64,000 nucleotides of DNA, taken from the NCBI GenBank assembly GCA_030142905.1, contig JASJOG010000007.1, positions 4,233,001 through 4,297,000 on the forward strand, given 5' to 3'. The translations under genes were made by a program, and so were the position numbers. The number at the start of each line of letters is the position of its first letter. Within the stretch, counting starts at the first letter, position 1. The notes below the pieces were generated by a model. It saw nothing but the letters and a program-made list of their open reading frames with translations, was not told the DNA's origin and did not search any database. This document shows, in pieces, positions 11,501-21,309 of the stretch. Source of the DNA: Heliopora coerulea (lineage: Eukaryota; Cnidaria; Anthozoa; Scleralcyonacea; Helioporidae).

Positions 11501-13828
11501 CTGTATCCAACCGTGATCAGGTATGGTTTCAGCCAGCTAGTCAGGAACCACCTGGTACAACGAATTGGTGGTATTTTCTCAGCTGAACTATACGAATCTT
11601 TTGTATACTATATTCAATGGAGATAGAGTAGATTACTTTGCCATTTTCCGTCTTTTTAAAGCAGCGATCTTAATATTATGAATAGGTCCAACTTGTTGAA
11701 GGCACTGGAAATATAGCATTTCCAGCAATAGCTCAAAAAAGTTTGTCAAGATAAAAGTTTCCTGGCCGAGGACACTCGTGTTACATAAATTTTGCGGGTG
11801 CTGCAGCCATTCAACAGCCGATCTCAGAAGCCTGATGGATGGTGATAATGCATTTAATGGAAATCTGGAAAAGTTAGGACAGTCGCCTGCGCAAATCAAA
11901 ACCATTGCCGCGCTGACTTTCATTGTTCCCGTTTTTGCCTGGTCAGTCTTTGCCCCATATCCTTCGCACTTTTGAGAGGAGATCACGAAGTTCCTGTTGC
12001 TTAAACGCTTCGCTTTAGTGTACGGCTATTACCACCAGTGGATCGTAATTTAAGTGTATATAGAGTAGGGAGTAAAATCGACCATTCGGCACTCGGGTAC
12101 TCGATACTGAGCTGCAACGAATTGCAATAATATTCAAAATTGTGAATACTTTATTCTAGCATTCGGATGATTCGTAAACTCTCCGAGGTTACTCGGTACT
12201 CGAACATCTGCCCTCGTGCCAGCGACTGGCAGTTAAAAACTGGTTGGACGAAAGATAGTACGTTCTCCTCCTTTGAGCATTTTTGCTCAGATTATTTTCC
12301 TCTGAACGAAGGACATTGTGGGCGGCAAAGCTTTTCTTGCAACTCTTTTAATCACGTACGTAAGTAGTGTCACAACTTCAATTCATTTTTTATTTACTGT
12401 CAGGAACATTGGGCTTGGAGCAGGGTTATCATGGGCCAGAATAGGAAGTATTATAGCCCCGCAAGTCCTCCTCCTGGTAAGTAAAAGTGCCGTCTCATTT
12501 TACCAGTTTCATAGAAGATTGAAAATATCTATCCAAAGCTAAGTGGCTAACCTTATTTCCTTTTATCCCTGTGTCTCTATTGTATCTTTTTCTTCCTGTT
12601 CTTTTCTATTTAAAGATGGCAGAAAGAGGGTAATTTCATCCCCTGAAAGAAAAAAAGAATTCTTAAAGAAATAAAAGATATTTCTAATCTTAGAAAAATA
12701 GCATTCTCGTCCCATGAAAAAGGGCAAATTCTATCACTTTTGTAAAGAAAAACAGAAAGGATCGTGGGCTACCTTAGCTTCATAAGCTCTGGTTCCGTAT
12801 CCTCTGCTAGCCAACCAACCGTAAAACCGGCTACAAAGCCTGATCAGCCAAGCTAAACAGATTAAAAACTGGGCAAGCCTGATAATCAAAAAGCTTAAAC
12901 GTAGCCAAATAGGTAGCCGGCAGCGAAAAACTTGTATAGTAAAAATGTGAACAAGCCATAAAGTCAAAAGTTTGGCTGGTGAAAAGCTCTACTGCCCAAA
13001 AGCCAATGCGTCACCAAGTCCAAATGTGGGTAGATATGTGGCTTGAATTCCAACCATGCAGCCAACCAGCCAGCTAACACCAAGACTGCACATCACTCTG
13101 CCAGCTTGTTAGTCAGACTGGCAATTTGTATATTTATACTTCATTGAATTATACTTTATTCATTATTTCTAATGTAGTTCCTTTTTCGGGTTTTCTTTGT
13201 TTCTTCTTTGTTTCTTTCTCTGTCTTTGTGTTTGTATGCGTATTAGCTTGTCTGTTTCATTGATTTATCCTCCTTTCCTTCTCCTCCTCCTTCCTCTTTC
13301 CCTCCCTCTCTCCTTCATTCATTCCCTTCCTTCTCTTTCCCTCTCTCTCTGTGCCTCCGTCCGTCCGTCTGTCTGCCTCTTTCTCTCTTCCCCTCTCTAT
13401 CTCTTTCTTCACCCTGTCTCCCAGCCTTCCGCCTTGCCTTATTTTTTCTCTTCTGTCCTTCTATATATCCTACTTTCCTTCCCTTCTTTTTTTCTTTTTA
13501 AGCTCCTTCCTTCCTTTCTCCTTCTCCCTTCCTCGTTTGTTTCCTTATGTTTCTTTCTTCTTTACCAGATCAACTAATTTTACATTTATCAACTCCACAT
13601 CAGGGTCAACACACTACGAAACCAGTGCCTTTCATCATCTTTGGAGGTTCCGTTTTGGTAGCAGGTTGTCTTTGCCTTTTGCTTCCGGAGACGTTGAACA
13701 AAAGGTTGGCAGAAACAGTAGACGAAGCTGAAACGTTCGAAGAGTGGCCACGCAAATGTAGTGATTTTGATCCCTCTAAAAAAGACGATTTTGAGTTGGC
13801 TGTAACATCCCTTGATGTCGAAAAATGA
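5567..13828 (+). CDS. SLC22-like organic cation/anion transporter, nine coding exons
   Basis: Predicted exons: 5567-5887, 7434-7664, 8839-9035, 9424-9666, 10238-10372, 10865-10950, 11403-11520, 12404-12476 and 13604-13828. All have GT donors and AG acceptors and join in frame to 542 residues plus stop, the usual SLC22 length (about 550). Features in order: TM1 at about 17-41; a large extracellular loop with Cys49, 75 and 89 and N-glycosylation sites at Asn53 and Asn82; the MFS loop 2-3 signature GTLSDKFGRR (137-146); the SLC22 motif PESFRWL (253-259) before the big cytoplasmic loop; YGRRKP (377-382); SELYPTVIRN near 437-445, ARIGSIIAP after it; and PETLN (496-500) after the last membrane segment. 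The family moves organic ions across the plasma membrane; the substrate cannot be read from sequence. The ATG at 5567 is chosen because residues after it match the family N-terminus. A 5' untranslated exon may begin near 5541. Very sure of the family, less of each splice site. Confidence 0.9.
6814..6910. repeat. Dispersed palindromic short repeat, copy 3 (well preserved)
   Basis: It lies in intron 1 of the SLC22-like gene. TTTTCCGGCGGGAG begins it and CCCACAGGAAAAAAATTAA ends it. The centre contains CTTTGACAAGTAAAATCG followed by TCTGGCGTTAGCCAGA, itself a hairpin (TCTGGC-GTTA-GCCAGA). Confidence 0.7.
7754..7977. repeat. Imperfect GTT/ATT trinucleotide tract
   Basis: About 220 bp of GTT, ATT, GTC and GTA units lie in intron 2 of the SLC22-like gene. 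Long ORFs in several frames (poly-Val, poly-Leu, poly-Asn, poly-Thr) are by-products of the repeat and are not genes. Confidence 0.9.
8400..8783. mobile_element. 384-bp inverted-repeat element (MITE), copy A
   Basis: The ends are inverted copies: GGGGCTGATTACATGAG at 8400 and CTCATGTAATCAGCCCC ending at 8783. TTG flanks both sides (8397-8399, 8784-8786), a possible 3-bp target duplication as made by PIF/Harbinger elements. Internal blocks include GACCGGTTCGAA, which contains the palindrome TTCGAA, plus ACCGGCACGA. A second copy is at 56931-57321. It has no coding capacity. It sits in intron 2 of the SLC22-like gene, ending 55 bp before the exon at 8839. Confidence 0.8.
9046..9295. repeat. Polypurine tract (GAAA/GGAA)n
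   Basis: About 250 bp of almost pure A and G on the + strand, built from GAAA and GGAAGGAAGATA units. It starts about ten bases after the donor of SLC22 exon 3 and fills most of intron 3. The minus-strand ORFs rich in Leu, Pro and Ser across it are artefacts. Confidence 0.95.
13255..13566. repeat. Polypyrimidine tract
   Basis: About 300 bp of almost pure C and T (CCTTCCTTTC, TCTCTCTC, CCGTCCGTCTGTC) end just before the acceptor of the last SLC22 exon in intron 8. It may act as an extended polypyrimidine tract for that acceptor. The + strand ORFs across it are artefacts. Confidence 0.9.
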
Positions 13829-14824
13829 CCGGAAAATGGGAATATTAATTTTCTATAATGATTATTATATCCGTGTTAAAATTACTTTTATTGCGGTAAT
13901 GTTAAATCTTTGCTTATGCTCATTTTCAAATTATGAACCCCAAATTAAAGAGAACCGAACTTATTTTTTCTTGCTATAACAGACACGTATTGTGTAAAAA
14001 AGTCAAACGTAATTCCAAATGTTGTAAACAAATTTAAATCTTGAAAACTGGTTCAATTTCATTTTCTTCCAAATCAGTTAAAGGCCCTAAATTTTTGTGA
14101 ATATACATTTTTAGAAGAATGAAGGATAATCTGATAGAAAGAATAACATTTTGGAATCAAAAATGTTTCCCAAAGGATGATTCACGTGCCTCAATGGCAA
14201 CCACGATGTCTCAAAACGTCTTCCAATTATCGTTTAGCCTTATGAATCTCGTAATAGAGCACGATAACATAAATTAGACATAAAACATTATTTTTATAAT
14301 CAACTTATTGAAAAACAGATTCGGGATCATCGCATACTTTCACGAAGTGAGTAAACTCGAACCGTAATTTGAAGCTCTTTTGAAATATCAATGTTGCCAT
14401 TGCAACACCAGAAAAACTCTTCCAAGTAATAGTATTTGATGGTAAAAATGAATTTCTATCGACCAAAACATAAAAATATTTTGTTTTCACTTATCGCAAT
14501 CGAGGTTCGGTTGCGTTCTCCAGCTTAAATGTTCTAAACCACTTTAGGAGTTTTCTCGTTTTCTTAATCCTTTTGGATTATTTCGTCCGGCTATTGCAGA
14601 GGTGTAGAAGTTTTTTCAACGATGGGCCTATGTGATCAAAAATTCAGTTGTGTATGGGCTACATGCATTATTTATGAATAACAATACTGAAGTGTAATCT
14701 CCTTCCGGGCATAGAGTTGCTAGGATTAATTAGCCGTTAGTAGAAAAAACATTTATTGAAGTTTCGATGGAAGACTGTTGGTGTGATATATGAAAGGCCA
14801 GTTATTGTTTTCTGAACAAAATTC
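13829..14824. other. 3' flank of the SLC22-like gene
   Basis: This AT-rich region after the stop codon holds no further exon. ATTAAA near 13944 is a possible non-canonical polyadenylation signal. No other feature is supported. Confidence 0.45.
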
Positions 14825-14965
14825 AGCTAGGCGTTATCAAACTTATGAAAAAGAGCAAGTTATAGATGTGATCTGGAGGCACATTGAGTGTGATTTCGGT
14901 TAAGAAAGCTTGCAAAACATTCCTGAGTTAAGAGTGTCGACCCTTAATAAAACACTCACGATGGT
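14825..14965 (+). pseudogene. Degraded pipsqueak-type helix-turn-helix (pogo/Tigger-like transposase N-terminus)
   Basis: Three short pieces in different frames follow one another in the order expected of a psq/CENP-B HTH domain: RRYQTYEKEQVIDVIWRHIE, then SVKKACKTF, then VSTLNKTL. In this family the pattern is YT.e.l..Ai..v..g..SvrkAak.y.vP.sTL. Each junction needs a frame change and stops intervene, so it is a relic. No DDE catalytic domain was found downstream. It is most likely a transposon remnant; a decayed psq-domain host gene is the alternative. Confidence 0.45.
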
Positions 14966-16255
14966 TGCCCAGTATCTCATATAATAACTCTACAACGGGC
15001 CATACCCAGGGGTCGGGCAGACCACATGGTGGACAACCCTAGAACTGCACAAAACAAACTTACTTTAAGTGTAACAACTCATCCACAATGGATTCTCATA
15101 ATTAAGAGGACGCTCTGCCATCCTTGGATGAGTGTTCTAAATACATATTTATCACAGAATTTGACATTTGTCCTATAAACCGTATTTAGCTAGATGTTCT
15201 TCGCTATATACTCGTTACGGGTGGAGTTTGTATCCCATCGGAATCCCGTGTAGTCTTTCTTTTGACTGTCTGATTTAGTCAATGCGGTATGAAGTTTAGT
15301 CTGCGGATTTCTTAGATCTTCAGCAGAGGTCATCTGTCATGTTCGTCAATTTTCTAGATATTTTTTTTGGCATGGTAACTTAATGTAGGGCCCTTAACCT
15401 AATTCACGTTTAGCGGACGTTTGGAGAACACGCGGGAAGAAGGGACTAAACTCGAGATATCCACTTGGCAATGCAATGTTATCTGAGATGAAAACTAGTC
15501 GTTTTCGGAATAGTTTAACAAGGTGTTAAAACTGGAAAACCGTTGTGTTCTGTACGGGATCAAGAACGCGAGGGCAGTAGCATAGAGGATTGCGAAGCAT
15601 TTAACTTCCCTACTGAAAAAGGTGAGTGCAGCGACCAAGCGGACATTAGACCAACATCATATAGTCAAAAATGGATTGCTGTGGAGGTAGTTCTAAAACG
15701 AAGGAGCAAAACCTTTTAATCAGTTACCAACAGATTTGAAAGAAGGAAGGGTCGTCGATCGCTAAGTTTAGATGGAAAATACAGAATATTTTTAATTTTT
15801 AAACGATGATTGTATTTTTATTGGATACTTTATATATTTTTAAATATTTTATATTGCTAAGACTGTTATGTAATTCCTTAGTATCTATAAATTTTTGTAA
15901 TTTTACATTTTATTCTACAGGTCATTCGATGATAACAGAATTCTTATATATAGTGAAGGGGTAAACCTGTTATAAATATTGTGTGTAATAATAATAATAA
16001 TAGAAATAGAAAAGAAATTTAAAGGAAGCACTCAGCCACCAACGAAAGGACTACGAACTGGCATTTCGAGCGAAAGCCTTTCATGAGCGTAAATTGTGAG
16101 GTGAAATCGAAAACACTGGTTCAGTGACAGTTTATTTTTTGTTACTGGCATGTTAACGAACGCCATCTATCTGTCATGGTTTTTCTTCGATTTTTTGGCA
16201 AATGAGAAATTAATATTTACAACTTTTATATTCAACTTACCTGAGGGCATTCGTA
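14966..16255. other. Unassigned AT-rich sequence
   Basis: No ORF of note, no tRNA-like fold and no paired repeat ends were recognised. A short (AAT)n run lies near 15988-16003. Confidence 0.5.
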
Positions 16256-16595
16256 CACTGCAAAAAATAAAACATTTGTTTTAAGAAAAAAATCTTGCTT
16301 TAAATATTTCTTAAAATAAGAAATGTTATCTTGTCCCGTAGACAGGATAATTTTTCTTAATAAGCTATCTTGATAAGAAAAAATATCTTAAAAGAAGACA
16401 TATTTTCTTGAATAAAGAAAATATACCGAAACTAGATAGAAGAAATATTCTTGAATCAAGATACTTCCTTAGATTTCTTGAAAGAAAAAAAAGAATCCAC
16501 ATAGCTTTTCTTATCAAGAATTTATTTTTTAAAGCCAGGAAATTAATCTTAAAATTGGTAGAAATATCTACCCAAGATTTTAATTTTTTGCAGTG
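16256..16595. mobile_element. 340-bp AT-rich MITE with CACTGCAAAAAA ends
   Basis: It begins CACTGCAAAAAATAAAA and ends TTTTAATTTTTTGCAGTG, near-perfect terminal inverted repeats. The body is filled with AAGAAA/TTTCTT words that can fold on themselves. Such CACTGCAAAAA elements are common non-autonomous DNA transposons in animals. No clear target duplication was found. The ORF at 16408-16596 is incidental. Confidence 0.7.
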
Positions 16596-19500
16596 ACATA
16601 AGCATCCATTAAGTTTTCTCTTGGTTTACCGTTTGGGAATCATGTATTCTCACCTCTGCCTCTTCGTAAAAAGAAATTCCACTCACATGAATTCATGATT
16701 TCCATAATCCAGCCATACAGTTAGTGTTCATAAAGCACTTTACCATTTACTTCTGATATAATCCGAGGTTTTGACGGCGTTTCGGATTATTTAAGTGAAC
16801 GAAAAACCTGAAAGAGGTTAAAATAAATTTGGCTGTTCAATGTTTGAACACACATTTGGATTCAGTAAAAAATGACACTAACAGCAGTAGAATTAACGAT
16901 ACAAAGTTACGTAATTTCCCAGTTCTAAGAACTTTGTCATCTCGGAAAGAATTTTGTTCCAGTTTACTAGAACCATCCACAAAGGAACCGGTTGTATACC
17001 TAAAGACTTTTATATTTCAGCTCGTCTCCAGGCTCATTTCAGATAGCAAGTAGTTGACTGTCTGGATATGTAATATTTGGGTAGAGCTGTTAATCGGTAT
17101 AAAAATCTTGTTTTGTTTTTTGTTTTTGTTTCTTTTTAAACAATGAGGATCTACTACCCTCCATAACAATAATTTTTGTATTTGCTGACTTAGTCAACAT
17201 ACCTTAAGTTATGAATTCTTATAAGTTTGTCGGTTTTATTGCGGCATTTAAGTCACAAGTTAACGTGTTACAGAAGACAAACGATAGTTCGCCCAGGTCA
17301 TTTTGCTTCACTACGCCTAAGAAATTCAAACAGTAATTATATACTTTTTGATTACTTATTCTGTGACTACGCGTCATTCTGCTCATCATTCTAGTTATCA
17401 TGATCTCATTTTTTTAAGAAGGAATTATCATTTCGGGCCCTTCTTACGTGTTCAGCCAGTGAGTAAGCCCGAACAACACCAGATGAAAGAATACAATGGA
17501 TAGATAAATACCTTCTCGAAAAAAAAAATTGTCTACCAAAATTGAACCAATTTGGTAACCAATTTGACTTATTAATTCATAGCTCTACAATCGTAGCCCT
17601 TCTAAATGCAATCCCCCGTACTAACAAGTTGCTTGAATTATCGCTAAATTGCATCAAACTGTGCGATGACGACAGAAATCGTCTTCCTTACTTTGATTTA
17701 ATTTAAAAATGCCTTTTAAATGAGGAAGAACTGCGTTCGTATTCGGTCAGTATCTGATATTCAGGTAAAGATACTCAGGTTTTTATAAAATGAAAATTAG
17801 ACAACTTATAATTTCCCTCACAAAGATTAAATGAAATTAAAAAAAATTACGAACATTTTCCTAAACAAACAATAGGAATTATTGAAACAGTACATGTTTA
17901 AGATATGACGTAAAATACCCTCCTCAGTGCAACTTATGCTGTTGCCAAGGAAACCACTCGGTACCGGATGTGTTCAAATAAAACTACATTTACCAGCTTC
18001 CACGTCCTCAAGCAGTGTTTGCAGTTCAGCATGCCAAGCAACATTTGGACATATGAAGGTACTGTATTTCAAAGGTCTTGATCATCTTCGTCTGTTATGA
18101 AGAAACAGAAATGGGGATTTTATATACTGAGTTGAAAGTAGTTCAGAACAAAACGGTCAACATTGCAATTTCAATGCTTTTTTGAATATTGACCAGGCCA
18201 AGTTTCAAGGTTTTCTATAGTCGACTTACAGACATTTACCTGATTTTGCAAATTTTAGGATATCGGTGTTCAGTACATGACGTCATTTGGCACTTAATTT
18301 GCTTACTTTTGAAACGTAAATATCTCTGGAGTGAAATTGACAAACTAAAAACGTCAATTTTTGTAAATAAAGTATTTGTAAATAAGATGAAGATCAGAAA
18401 AACAATTTCTCCGTCAAACTAGGATCAAATATGTCGTATTCTTTATATATTATACCTGTCTTTGCTGAATGGAAAAACACGATGCTAGTGACTCGACTCA
18501 TTCATATGTTCTTGCTAGGTTGAAATAGCATGTCATATCACCAGCTGTGACGCCAGTAGCCACGTACATGTATATACGGATCATAATTATTTCATGGGAG
18601 CTCATCTATATGTCCCATTCAGTAAGATATTAGACCAACACCAAAAATGGAAGCTTTTGACCATTTAAGGAGTTCGTTCCGAGTGTTGACCGAGCATGTC
18701 TTTGGTGACCCTGTAAAAATGTGACTTGGTTTATGTTTGGAGTCAGCCACATCCCGTGTGGAAACCAGACGTATCAATATTTTGACCATCACCTGAACTG
18801 ATAAAGACTGCAAGAATCTATTAAAAGTTATTAAACTTTATATGCGTTATTTGCAAAATTAATTAGGGATAATTACTTTGGAAAAAAATATTGTTTACCT
18901 GTTAGAGTTGTAGGAAAAACGTACTTCCACTGCATCGACGGCTAAATTAATAGTAAACAAAGGATTAAATATGGCACAGGATGTAACTATTTTTAAAAGA
19001 AAACTTGTATTATTTCCTTGTCCTCAACAGACTCTTCAGCTTTAATAGCTTCTAATACCTCATTGTGTGTGTTTAATTGTGTGGAGGGTTTATTGTTTTT
19101 TACTACTGCACTGGTACTTAAGAATCCTCCAAAATATAAAATTATCTTGGACTATGTGTTATGCACATATCAATTTAGTCGATGTGAATATTCAACTAAA
19201 TTTCAATTGTTGAATATAGTGTAAGTGTCTCAAAATACATAAATCGCAAAAATGTCCTATAAAATTTCCTGATTATCCTGTACATTGTGCAGTAAGTCTC
19301 TCGAATGCATTCTTAATCTTGACCATTAGCTGTAAAGTAACTTAAATCTAACCTCTAGCCACTAATCTAGCCACTTGATTTAGCTGTGCCATCATTTGCA
19401 TTATTTCATCTTGCCTTTTACCAGCTACATGCTATCTACTTACGTCTTCTTTGGGCTACATACTTAGTTCTAATACTTGTACATTTTTCACTGACAGATA

Positions 19501-19770
19501 TATGCAATGGCGTTACGACCTACCCCGTCGGATTTCACACTGCGAATTGACCTGAATATGATTCTACTGCATTTCCTTTCAAAGTTTGAATTAGGTTCTT
19601 CATTGCTTCCAGTCAAGCATAATGTGCTTCTCCTTGGTCTTCGTCGGACTTCTTTTACTTTCTTCTCTCTAAATTTGATTTTTTCCTTCGAGCATTAACA
19701 CCTCGAAGATATTTTCTCCCAGTTATGCATCAAATTAACCTATTTCTGGCAAAATATTGTTAAAGTTTTC
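16596..19770. other. Unassigned intergenic sequence
   Basis: Several ORFs of 60-77 codons occur (for example 16829-17053 and 18189-18422), but none has a recognisable domain, splice context or paralogue elsewhere in the window. I see nothing that supports a gene. Confidence 0.5.
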
Positions 19771-19889
19771 TTTATTTCGAATCGTCTTTTGTATTTCTGC
19801 GCGATGCTGGTATCTATCGCACACTGAATCGATTGATTGTTTAAATTTGAGCGTTGGAAAATTTTCCACCTGTTTAACTATACTGCTTT

Positions 19890-20614
19890 TCATAATGCTG
19901 CCCTTTGTGAGGTCTTCCTTTTAACTATGAATGGGTTTGTAGCTAAAATATCATGGGAAAGTGATATACCATGCGCTCCTGTTTGCTCCATTGCTGCTTG
20001 CATTCTGTAAATAAACAAACAAACCAAAGAATAAGTCAGAGGATGTTCATCGTTTGGGAAATTAAAGTAAGAGAACGTCAAAACTTTAATGTAGAAACAA
20101 ACGAAATTGATACACAATAACTCTTCAGTCTCACGCGAACTTACATATGTTAAATAGTTTGTTTTTGACACGTCAAACGAAAGAAAATAGTAATATCACA
20201 CTTCAGAAGAGCTATTGACTACACATCATGGTGAATTAATATAGCTTGACTAAAATAGAAATTGTTTTGAATTTACAAGATGGCCACTAAAGCAAATGGA
20301 AATAAATTGAGCTATTACTTACACAGAGCAGGTGGGAGTCGATTGGGGTACATTCATTACTCTTGATAAATCAATTTCGGGATCAATCTCCGGTATATTG
20401 TTGAAATTTATAACGAAATAACAGAACTGTCCATTGCATCTCAACCACAACATGAGATATGACGTTCTGACTTTACTGAAGGAGGATCTGCAAGGAAACT
20501 TCCAGTAAGGGTTCGAGACTTTGCGGACCCGAGTTTCTTTAAGCACAATATTCTCACTTGCATATTCGTGTCGATTGTTCAGAGAGATGACTATCACAAG
20601 GTCATGCAGCATTA
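19890..20614 (-). CDS. Hypothetical spliced minus-strand gene, divergent from NaPi copy 1
   Basis: Two minus-strand segments join in frame. The exon at 20614-20323 opens after an acceptor (CTTAG) with ATG at 20612 and ends at a consensus donor GTAAGT (20322-20317). The exon at 20004-19890 begins after TTTATTTACAG. The split codon becomes Val and the frame then runs 37 residues to a TGA at 19890. A minus-strand AATAAA lies about 115 bp further on (19777-19772). Predicted product about 134 residues, with TYLMLWLRCNGQFCY-like hydrophobic and Cys-containing central sequence that I do not recognise (read as SYLMLWLRCNGQFCY). A further upstream donor (GTAAGA) near 20996 could end a leader exon starting around 21060, close to the NaPi copy 1 promoter. 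It may be a small gene or a spliced non-coding transcript. No function is assigned. Confidence 0.35.
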
Positions 20615-21075
20615 CTAAGACGAAATCACCTTAAACTATCGCCTTGCAGTATCCTACCAGAAGAGTTCAAAGCATCCGAAGCGTCGTTTAAGGTTATCGT
20701 TGATTAAGGATTGGGTGAACTATTCTGGCAGTAAATGAACGCCTGATGATATCGTGAAAACACCTAACTTAGGTTGATTCGTGGGGCTAGAAGACCCTCT
20801 TCACATCCCACGATCGATCGCGCATCCGTTTCTAGAAGAAATAAAACAAAAGCAAATTTAAGTGATGTTCTCTGCCGTTGAAAATCTGACCAGTAATTTG
20901 AACCAATTCCGCAAATTTTCATCGTCAGCAAATTTTTGGCAGTTTATCTGAGGGCAACACGAACCAAGAACGCAATAAATCTATATGTCTTACCAGCGCG
21001 TCCTTGCTGTAAATTCCAGCTCGTGCTTGACTAAATTCAAAAGACAAAACCTCAAGCACTAATGTAACTGCTACC

Positions 21076-21309
21076 GTTGTTTAGCCACGTGCCAAACTGG
21101 ATTTATAGATGCATGCTGTGTTCACATGTCAACATCGTGAACGACACGCGTCACTGACCTAATGCCAGCCAGCTGTCTCGAATTGGACCAATGAAACGAT
21201 TCAAATGAGAAATTGGACGACTATATGACTGGTTGGGATAGTAACCTTATTCATTGTCCTCGTTGCACAGCTCCGCTGAAATTCTTATACGCTAGAGTAA
21301 TCGATAGAA
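21076..21309 (+). promoter_or_regulatory. Proximal promoter and 5' UTR of NaPi copy 1
   Basis: Elements shared with copy 2 in the same order: TTTAGCCACGTGC-like block with CACGTG at 21086-21091, TTTATAGAT at about 21101, a CCAAT box (21188-21192) and CTATATGACTGG (21221-21232). The TATA-like ATATGA is 88 bases before the ATG at 21310, exactly the spacing in copy 2. Conservation across paralogues whose flanks otherwise differ suggests function. CACGTG is a bHLH/bZIP-type site; the binding factor is unknown. Confidence 0.6.

Noticed and set aside
11778..11975. Extra exon of the SLC22-like gene
   Set aside because: Exons 7 (11403-11520) and 8 (12404-12476) join in frame across it with the expected family sequence; this ORF adds no family match.
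13197..13731. Plus-strand 126-codon ORFs rich in Ser, Leu and Pro
   Set aside because: They come from the polypyrimidine tract and its read-through into the last SLC22 exon in the wrong frame.
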